A stretch of 64,000 nucleotides of DNA, taken from assembly GCA_016703545.1 (NCBI GenBank), contig JADJBX010000001.1, positions 558,001-622,000 on the forward strand, read 5' to 3'. Both the position numbers and the translations under genes were made by a program. This DNA is from Candidatus Amarobacillus elongatus (GTDB lineage: Bacteria > Chloroflexota > Dehalococcoidia > Tepidiformales > Tepidiformaceae). The notes beneath the pieces were generated by a model. The model was not told the DNA's origin and made no database searches. It was given only the letters and a program-made list of their open reading frames with translations. Each line of letters begins with the position of its first letter. Position 1 is the first letter of the stretch. Shown one piece after another: positions 17,291 to 26,300 of this stretch.

Positions 17291-20125
17291 TTAGCGCGGC
17301 GCCATCCAGCTTTCGAGGATGGCCCGCTGGCGGTTCAGTTGCGTCGCGGTCACTCCCGGCGTCAGCCGGACCGTTTCCGCCGCCGCCACGGCATCGATGA
17401 ATCGCATGTCCGCGCGCCGGTCGCCATTTGAATCGACCATCATGTCCCAGGTGAAGGCGCCGTTCGCGAAGTTCAGCCACACGGCCAGCAGCTGCTGGTC
17501 GAACAGCTCCGTCGCCGAGCTGTTGCGGTTCGTGAACTCGATGTCCCACGCCCGTGCGAACGTCGAGGCATCGTTCACCTCGTCGAACACACGGCTCATG
17601 TACCCCGTGATCTTGAGGTAGCACTGCAGCGTGCTGCCGAAGAAGTCGGGGTTCCCGCCCTGGTGCGTGACGAAGTAGTAGAACTGCTCCTCCCAGTACC
17701 GGGGTCGCTGCCACAGCCGCTCGGTCCCGGTGATGATCACCGTCGCCTGCTGCGACGCGTTGCCGAGGTCGTCGTCCGCCGCCGTGAACGTCGTCGTGTA
17801 CGCGCACGCCGAACCGAACGCGTGCGACGCGGCGAAGCTGACATCGCGCGGCTGGATCGAAGGACTGGGCAGCGCGTCCGCTCCCGGCGGGTTGACCAGC
17901 GAATTCATCAACGACGCCGGACGGCCGTCGCCCCAGTCCCACGTGAGCAATAGGTCGTCACTCCCCGGGTCGGTCGCGCGGGCCTGGAACGACAGCGATC
18001 GTCCCGGGCGCGAGATGAGCGTGGGCACTCCGTTGACCGTCACTGCTCCGGTGAGCGTGATGGACGCCGCCGGATTGGTGTTGTTCACCTGCACCTGGAT
18101 GGTCGTGCAGGGGTTCGTGTCGTCGTCGGTGGCGCACAGCTGCACCGTGAACGTCCCGTTGTCGCCGTAGACATGCGGCGCCGAGAACGTGAGCGTCGCG
18201 TTCGGCCGGCCATTCTCAAGGGTGCCCGTGAGCGTCTCGAGCGGGCTCCCGTCGCCCCACGAGATCGTCCCCGCCAGCGTCTCCAGCCAGCCGGGGTCGG
18301 AAATCGTCCCCGAGACCGTGAGCGTCGTGTTCTCGCCTGTTGGCGCCGCCGTCGCGTTGATGGACGGCGCCACGTTCGTCACCGTCACCGTCGCCGTGTC
18401 GGTTGAACTCCGCCCCTGCGAATCGGTGACGCACAGCTTCACCGTGAACGTCCCGTCCTGGCCCACCGTCGTGAAGTCAGGCGTCGAGTCGTTCGCCACA
18501 TCGTCGCAGTCGCCGTCGTTATCGAGGTCCCACGCGTACGTGGCGATGTCGTTGTCCGGGTCCGTCGAGCCCGTGCCGTCCAGTTCGACGTTCGTGCCTT
18601 CCTGGGTGGTATAGGGGCCACCGGCCTCCGCGGTCGGCGGGCCGGCGATGACGATCCGGAAGAAGATCGTGGCCTCGTCGTCTTCGGAATCGCCTTCCTG
18701 GCGAATCTGGACGCCGCATGTGCCGTTGATGTCGTCACCCGTGATCGCGCCGGCCTGGTGGGCCATGCACTTCGCGATGTCGACGTCCACCTCGATGTCG
18801 AGGTCGTCCTCTTCGCCCGTCTGGTCGATGTCCGCATGCTCATCCGAACCGCGGGTGGTCACGAGGTCCTCGTACAGGCCGTCGTGGTCGTAGAGCGAGA
18901 TCTTCACCTTCACGATGCCCGAGGTCGGGACGGCGTTCCCGAATCGCCAACCCGGCGTGATGTCCGAGTCGTTCAGGATGTAGTCGCCGCGGTTGCGCGA
19001 TTCGTAGCCGTTGATCGTCACTCGCGCGAAGAAGTCGGCGTTGTGGCCCCCGACGCAAATGGGAGCGCACGTCTCATCCAGCGCCTCGCCATCGTCGGCT
19101 TCGTCGTCGATAGCGCGGTCGATCACGACCGACAGCGTCGGCTGCCGCTTCGCGGTCTCTTCGAACACCATCATCACCGTCGCCACGGCACGGATGCCCC
19201 GCAGGTAGGAATACTGGCGGATAAGCGAGAGATCGCCGTCGCCGTCGTTGTTCGCGCCGGTACACACCGGCACCGGCCCGAGGTCGCAGCCGTCGTTGTC
19301 GGCGAGCTGGCTCGTCTCCACCGGCCGCGCGGGCAGCGTCGCGAAGATCGAGCCCATCAGGCCGAGCGGGTCGTTGCTGTCGCCGTCGAAATCGTCCGAG
19401 GCAAACCAGTCCGCGACCTGGTTCGTCGTGTACAGCAGCCAGTGCAGCGGATCCGGATACCCCGGCGGCACGACCAGCCGACCCAGGGTCTTGATGTAGT
19501 CCTTCTCCGTCTGACTCAGCTTCGCGTTCGCCGGCGGGTCGCCCGGCTCGTCCATCCACACGTGATAGGAGTCGTCGTCGAGGCCGCCAGTGATGTCGGG
19601 GAAGATGTTCGGGTGCGGGTCGTCATGGACGTGCGCCGGCACCGTGTTGTCCTCGTAGTGGTGAATCACATGGCCCAGGTAGTGGTAGGCGAGATGCTTA
19701 TCGCCGTTGGCGTAGGCGCCCAGCGCAAGCAGCCACAGCGCACGCACCTTCTGCCACGAGTTGTTGAACTCCCCAAGGAAGTACTCGTCCGCATTGTTCG
19801 TCGGCGATTCTGGCCCGAGGTCCACATCCCAGAAGTGCGTCGCCGTGACGAGCACCTCCTGAGCGAGGCCGTAGACGTGGTCGTGCTCATCCTCATGAGT
19901 GATGCCATTCTTGATGTCATCGAGATACAGCACGATCTCGTCTTTGTCGGCCCCTTCGGGGAGGAGCGGGATCGCTTCCCCGCCCATGTACTCATGGATG
20001 CAGGCGCCCCCCGAGCAGACGTTGTAGGCCGTCGCCGACCGTTGGTTGACCAGGAACAGCAGCCCCAGGATCGCGGTGAGGACGAGGGCGGAACCCGTCG
20101 TCCAATTGATTGCTCGCGGCCGCAT
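17291..20125 (-). CDS. Secreted zinc phospholipase C-like protein with PKD domains
   Basis: A 944-residue exported protein. The start at 20125 (MRPRAINWTTGSALVLTAIL) gives a signal anchor/peptide and has GGGAG seven bases upstream. The first 300 residues resemble zinc-dependent phospholipase C: an HEDEHDHVYG segment, then HYLGHVIHHYEDNTVPAHVH with the His/Asp spacing expected for the metal cluster. The middle contains Asp-rich segments (DDDLDIEVDVD) that may bind calcium. The C-terminal half holds about three PKD-like Ig domains, with AEAGGPYTTQEG, WDLDNDGDC, ISWGDGSP and WDWGDGRP. Phospholipase activity is inference; the His cluster also suits S1/P1-like nucleases. No cell-wall anchor is visible at the C-terminus. 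Confidence 0.75.
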   Translation of the reverse strand: MRPRAINWTTGSALVLTAILGLLFLVNQRSATAYNVCSGGACIHEYMGGEAIPLLPEGADKDEIVLYLDDIKNGITHEDEHDHVYGLAQEVLVTATHFWDVDLGPESPTNNADEYFLGEFNNSWQKVRALWLLALGAYANGDKHLAYHYLGHVIHHYEDNTVPAHVHDDPHPNIFPDITGGLDDDSYHVWMDEPGDPPANAKLSQTEKDYIKTLGRLVVPPGYPDPLHWLLYTTNQVADWFASDDFDGDSNDPLGLMGSIFATLPARPVETSQLADNDGCDLGPVPVCTGANNDGDGDLSLIRQYSYLRGIRAVATVMMVFEETAKRQPTLSVVIDRAIDDEADDGEALDETCAPICVGGHNADFFARVTINGYESRNRGDYILNDSDITPGWRFGNAVPTSGIVKVKISLYDHDGLYEDLVTTRGSDEHADIDQTGEEDDLDIEVDVDIAKCMAHQAGAITGDDINGTCGVQIRQEGDSEDDEATIFFRIVIAGPPTAEAGGPYTTQEGTNVELDGTGSTDPDNDIATYAWDLDNDGDCDDVANDSTPDFTTVGQDGTFTVKLCVTDSQGRSSTDTATVTVTNVAPSINATAAPTGENTTLTVSGTISDPGWLETLAGTISWGDGSPLETLTGTLENGRPNATLTFSAPHVYGDNGTFTVQLCATDDDTNPCTTIQVQVNNTNPAASITLTGAVTVNGVPTLISRPGRSLSFQARATDPGSDDLLLTWDWGDGRPASLMNSLVNPPGADALPSPSIQPRDVSFAASHAFGSACAYTTTFTAADDDLGNASQQATVIITGTERLWQRPRYWEEQFYYFVTHQGGNPDFFGSTLQCYLKITGYMSRVFDEVNDASTFARAWDIEFTNRNSSATELFDQQLLAVWLNFANGAFTWDMMVDSNGDRRADMRFIDAVAAAETVRLTPGVTATQLNRQRAILESWMAPR

Positions 20126-20154
20126 CGCACGCTCCCAAATTGGAATGAGGGCAC

Positions 20155-20182
20155 AAACTACATTCCGAACCGCCGATGTCAA
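20155..20182 (-). promoter_or_regulatory. Candidate promoter of the PKD protein gene
   Basis: On the minus strand TTGACA (20182-20177) is followed after 16 bases by TAGTTT (20160-20155), 29 bases ahead of the ATG at 20125. The -35 box is perfect and the -10 box is weak. Confidence 0.45.
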
Positions 20183-20345
20183 TATCACCAGAGCGCTGTG
20201 GGCGGGAGGTAAAGAAAATATAGGTAGCTCAAACGGCATAGCCCCCATGTCCGAGGGCGAGGGGGCGTTCGGCGGGGCAATCCTCCCGCTCCTCTGGAGC
20301 CGGGGGGCTGCCGGGTGCCGGCCGGAGGTGTGCCCCGACGTTCAC

Positions 20346-23300
20346 GTTTCAATCCTCACCCGCCTGTGAAGGCGGGTGCTGCCGCCAACCCGCGATCCTT
20401 CGCCGCGTCCAGCGCCACCATGTTTCAATCCTCACCCGCCTGTGAAGGCGGGTGCTGCTCGGGAGCGGATGCGGCAAGGGCAGTTACAAGCAGTTTCAAT
20501 CCTCACCCGCCTGTGAAGGCGGGTGCTGAAACGCCCAGAGCCCGGCCCACTGAACACGACGTGTTTCAATCCTCACCCGCCTGTGAAGGCGGGTGCTGCT
20601 TGCCGGCCGACTCGCCGGCTCTGCGAGCAACCACGCGTTTCAATCCTCACCCGCCTGTGAAGGCGGGGTGCCTACTGATCGGCGTGCGCCGATCAGCGGA
20701 ACCGGCAGTTTCAATCCTCACCCCGCCTGTGAAGGCGGGTGCTGCTGCGCACGGACGATGGTTCCATCCGCGCCATCTTCGTTTCAATCCTCACCCGCCG
20801 GTGAAGGCGGGTGCCCTGCCGTAATTCCCCGACGGGGCGCGTAGCCACCGGCGCCCCTAAGTTTCAATCCTCACCCGCCTGTGAAGGCGGGATGCTGCAT
20901 CCGGCGGCTTCGCGGGAGACCGTGACGGTGTTTCAATCCTCACCCGCCTGTGAAGGCGGGTGCTGCTCCGGCAGAAGCTGCGTCTTAATGTCAGCGTGAG
21001 GCGACTCTTGTAACGAGTCGCATGTGGGTTTCAATCCTCACCCGCCTGTGAAGGCGGGTGCTGCGAACGTGACGCTGGAGCATGATCTTGATCGTGCGTC
21101 GCGTTTCAATCCTCACCCGCCTGTGAAGGCGGGGTGCTGCTCGAATCTTGACCGCCTGGGCATGGGGGCGGTGGAGGAGTTTCAATCCTCACCCGCCTGT
21201 GAAGGCGGGTGCTGCGCGGGATCAATGACCATCGCGATGGACGGAAGGTTTCAATCCTCACCCGCCTGCAGAAGGCGGGTGCTGGCCTGGTGGCGGGAGT
21301 CACTGCCCCGATGGCGGTGTTTCAATCCTCACCCGCCTGTGAAGGCGGGTGCTGCTTGGCCGACAGCTCCGAGGGCCGCCCGGCGAAGAGACGTTTCAAT
21401 CCTCACCCGCCTGTGAAGGCGGGTGCTGCGGCGGATCCCCCGCGATCAGCTGCGGTCCACCGTTGGAGGTTTCAATCCTCACCCGCCTGTGAAGGCGGGT
21501 GATCAGCCGTTTCAATCCTCACCCGCCTGTGAAGGCGGGTGCTGCCTCGATTTACCGGGCCACGGGCGTGCCGCTCGGGTGGCCGTTTCAATCCTCACCC
21601 GCCTGTGAAGGCGGGTGCTGCCCATCCCGTTCGCGTTCGGCGTCGCCGCGCACACGTTTCAATCCTCACCCGCCTGTGAAGGCGGGTGCTGCCTCGAACG
21701 TGAGGTAGTAGGTTTTGCCGATTTCGTTTCAATCCTCACCCGCCTGTGAAGGCGGGTGCTGACTGCCAACCAGCCGGTCCAGCAAGTCGCCGATTCCGCG
21801 ACGTTTCAATCCTCACCCGCCTGTGAAGGCGGGTGCTGCCAAAGCGCACGTGGAAATCGTCTGCGCCAGACACGAGGTTTCAATCCTCACCCGCCTGTGA
21901 AGGCGGGTGCTGCATTATTGTTCCCGACGGTTCGGCACCGCTTTCCTGCCGAGCGCCTGTTTCAATCCTCACCCGCCTGTGAAGGCGGGGTGCTGCGCTT
22001 GGGCGGACGCGGGCAGGGCGGCACCAGGGCCGTTTCAATCCTCACCCGCCTGTGAAGGCGGGTGCTGCCGGCTATAGCCGGACTCAGCGGGCCAGAGCCG
22101 CGGTTTCCATCCTCACCCGCCTGTGAAGGCGGGTGGGCCTGCTCCGACAATTGTGCGACTAGTTTGCGGACGCGACGGTTTCAATCCTCACCCGCCTGTG
22201 AAGGCGGGTGCTACACCGGCTGTGCGATGAGACTTGCCTCGAAGGATCACACGAAAGTTTCAATCCTCACCCGCCTGTGAAGGCGGGTGCTGCCGTACCG
22301 GACAGCGTGTCTGATTTCCAATCAGTTTCAATCCTCACCCGCCTGTGAAGGCGGGTGCTGCTCTGCCTGTTCTCCGCGGCTGGCATCCCCGCCGTTTCAT
22401 CCTCACCCGCCTGCGAAGGCGGGTGCTCAAAAGCCGCTGACGAGCGTCGCTGTACCTCCGGCACGTTTCATCCTCACCCGCCCGTGAAGGCGGGTGCTGC
22501 TCTGTCACGGCCCAGCCTCACGACACCGTCTCGCGTTTCAATCCTCACCGCCTGTGAAGGCGGGCCGGACCGCGCTGCGACACCCCCTTCCGGCGTGCGG
22601 CATCGATGTTTCAATCCTCACCCGCCTGTGAAGGCGGGTGCTGCTGGCTCGTCAAGATGCGTGCCGCACCATAAGGCGTCGTTTCAATCCTCACCCGCCT
22701 GTGAAGGCGGGTGCTGGCAATCTCCCCCCGGTTCAGCGGCGGCCGTGGCCTACTCGCCGTTTCAATCCTCACCCGCCTGTGAAGGCGGGTGCTGCCAACC
22801 CCGGCCTTCCGAGACCCCGTGCCGAGGCGTCGTTGTTTCAATCTCACCCGCCTGTGAAGGCCGGGTGCTGCCCGCAAATCGCGGGACGCTCCCCCCAAAA
22901 CGCGGGTTTCAATCCTCACCCGCCTGTGAAGGCGGGTTGCTGCCGCTCCGCGGGCCGTGGGCGCTGAACGGGCGACGGTTTCAATCCTCACCCGCCTGTG
23001 AAGGCGGGTCCTGCTGGGCGGCGTGTGCGGCTGTTCGACGGCATCGTGTTTCCAATCCTCACCCGCCTGTGAAGGCGGGTGCTGCGCGGTGGCGGGCTTC
23101 GCGGGAGGCCCTCGGTGGCGTTTCCCCTCACCCGCCTGTGAAGGCGGGTGTTGCTACGACCTGGCGATGGGGAGCGACGGGGACCGCGACGTTTCAATCC
23201 TCACCCGCCGGAGGCGAGTGCTGCCGGAGCCCTGCCTTGCGTTCCTTCCGGACGTTAGTCAATCCTCACCGCCTGTGAAGGCGGGTGCCGCTCGGCGGCG

Positions 23301-26300
23301 CCCGCGGGCGGCGCGGCAAGGCCGTAGATTCCCGTTTCAATCCTCACCCGCCTGTGAAGGCGGGTGCTGCCCTCTGGCAATCGGTCGGGGCAGTTCGCGG
23401 GTTCTGGCGGTTTCAATCCTCACCCGCCTCTGGGGCGGGTGCCGACGCGCGCTCGTGGCGAAGACGAAGTCGCGCCGTTCATGAAGGTGTTTCAATCCTC
23501 ACCCGTCTGTGAAGGCGGGTGCTGCCCGGGAGTAGCCCGGGGGCCACGAATTCGGCGCCTTCGGTTTCAATCCTCACCCGCCTGTGAAGGCGGGTGCTGC
23601 GAGTCGCCATTGATCCCGCCATCCGCAACCGTCCAGAGTTTCAATCCTCACCCGCCTGTGAAGGCGGGTGCTGCACGCACCGGCCCTGCAGCTCGTCAGG
23701 CAGGCGCGTTTCAATCCTCACCCGCCTGTGAAGGCGGGGTGCTGCTGAAGGTGGCGGTCGATTGTCTGAGCCGCCACGCCTCGCGGTTTTCAATCCTCAC
23801 CCGCCTGTGAAGGCGGGTGCTGCTCCTCCTGGATGAACTCCAGCACTCCCTTGAGGGGTTTCAATCCTCACCCGCCTGTGAAGGCGGGTGCTGCACACGA
23901 AATTCTCGCACCATGAACCGTTTCAACGCTGTTTCAATCCTCACCCGCCTGTGAAGGCGAGCGTGCCGAGGTGTGCTGCGCGGCGACGAACGCGATCCAG
24001 GCGTTTCAATCCTCACCCGCCTGTGAAGGCCGGGTGCTACCAGTCAGGATGAGGCCACGCGCCGCCCGCGTTGCCCTGTTTCCATCCTCACCCGCCTGTG
24101 AAGGCGGGTGCCGCCACGCCGGAGGCGCCGTGCAGACAGCATAGGGCGGGTTTCAATCCTCACCCGCCTGTGAAGGCGGGTGCTGCTACGAGCTCGCGGA
24201 GCGGTGCGCCGCGGATCCTGGCGAGCGGTTTCAACCTCACCCGCCTGTGAAGGCGGGTGTCCGCTCCCTGCCCGCTTCGCATCCGCCGAAGGCCACTGCC
24301 CTGAACATCGTTTCAATCCTCACCCGCCTGTGAAGGCGGGTGCCCGCAGGTTCGCGGCCCTCGATGTATCGGCGTTGCGGTTTCAATCCTCACCCGCCTG
24401 TGAAGGCGGGTGCCTGCCCATCGGACCTGCCCCTGGCGTCTCGTCGGGCCAGTGTTTCAATCCTCACCCGCCTGCTGAAGGCGGGTGCTGCCTGGGGTAC
24501 AGGCCGGGAAGCGCCCTTGCGACCGGTTTCAATCCTCACCCGCCTGTGAAGGCGGGGTGCTGCCATGGGTATGGGCGCAGGGGCAGCAACCGCCGTTTCA
24601 ATCCTCACCCGCCTGTGAAGGGGGTGCTGCGCAATAGCTCTGGATGGCTACGGAATGCAGTTTCAATCCTCACCCGCCTGTGAAGGCGGGTGCCGCCCGC
24701 ACCCGCCCAAAGGAGCACGCCTGAACGTCGTTTCAATCCTCACCCGCCTGTGAAGGCGGGGTGCCGCCCGACACCCCTCGGGCGCTCATGGATCGGCTGC
24801 GGTTTCCAATCCTCACCCGCCTGTGAAGGCGGTTGACAGTGCTGCTCCCGAGGGCGGTTCTCACCGGGCCTTGTTGAAAGTTTCAATCCTCACCCGCCTG
24901 TGAAGGCGGGCTGCTCACGACAGCAGGCGCGTGCCACGTCCGGCGGTAGTTTCAATCCTCACCCGCCTGTGAAGGCGGGTGCTGCGGAGCCAGCCCGCCC
25001 GCAGCGAGCAGCGGGTGATCTGGTTTCAATCCTCACCCGCCTGTGAAGGCGGGTGCTGCCATTTGGGACGGATCCGCGACGGGGCCCACGCTACAGTTTC
25101 AATCCTCACCCGCCTGTGAAGGCGGGTGCTGCGACGTTCCGGCTGATCGGGGTGCACTGATGCCGGGCAGGTTTCAATCCTCACCCGCCTGTGAAGGCGG
25201 GTGCTGCTGCGAGGGCCAGCCGGGATCGGCCAGCGGTTTCAATCCTACCCGCCTGTGAAGGCGGGGCCGAGGAACTCGTTTCAATCCTCACCCGCCTGTG
25301 AAGGCGGGCGCGCGGCTCTTACCGAGACCTTGCTGGGGGCGGCGGCCACCCGCCCGCGGGCGGGGGGCGGACGGGCACGCTCACCTTCCAGCGTGGTTTC
25401 AATCCTCACCTCCCGCCTGTGAAGGCGGGTGCTGCCTCCAGGAGGGGAAGTTGTCCGGACTCGGGGTTGGAGCGTTTCAATCCTCACCCGCCTGTGAAGG
25501 CGGGTGCTGCTAGAACGGCGGTTTCCTCAGCGGTTTCAATCCTCAGCCTGTAGGCGGGGTGCTGCCACCGTGAGGGGGCGTAGCAGGATGAATCTCCCTG
25601 CAGGGGTTTTCAATCCTCACCGCGCCTGTGAAGGCGGATGCTGCGCTCGTAACGAGGTCGCATGGAAAGCGTGGTTTCAATCCTCACCCGCCTGCGAAGG
25701 CGGGTGCTGCATCGAGGAAATGACTGGAGGCGTCAGTGTAACCGTGTTTCAATCCTCACCCGCCCCGTGAAGGCGGGTGCTGCCCGTCCTTTGGGGGTGA
25801 GGCGTGGATGGCGGCGGCGTTTCAATCCTCACCCGCCTGCGAAGGCGGGTGCCCGACTGGCCGCGGTGCGGGCGCCTGCGCCCCGCGGCGTTTCAATCCT
25901 CACCCGCCTGTGAAGGCGGAGTGCTGCCGGACCGTGGGTGGCGACGGCGGCCACCGGCGGCCACGACTGTTTCAATCCTCACCCGCCTGTGAAGGCGGGT
26001 GCTGCCTGAGGCTGAGCGCGCGGAAGCGGAGATCTCGCGGTTTCAATCCTCACCCGCCTGTGAAGGCGGGGTGCTGCCATCGAGCCAGCCCGCCGTGACC
26101 AGCGCCTCGACGTTTCAATCCTCACCCGCCTGTGAAGGCGGGTGCTGCAGTGGATGGGCTCGAATTTCCAGGGCCCGGCCCCTGAGTTTCAATCCTCACC
26201 CGCCTGTGAAGGCGGGTGCTGCCTGAGGCTGAGCGCGCGGAAGCGGAGATCTCGCGGTTTCAATCCTCACCCGCCTGCGAAGGCGGGTGCTGCCGGCTGA

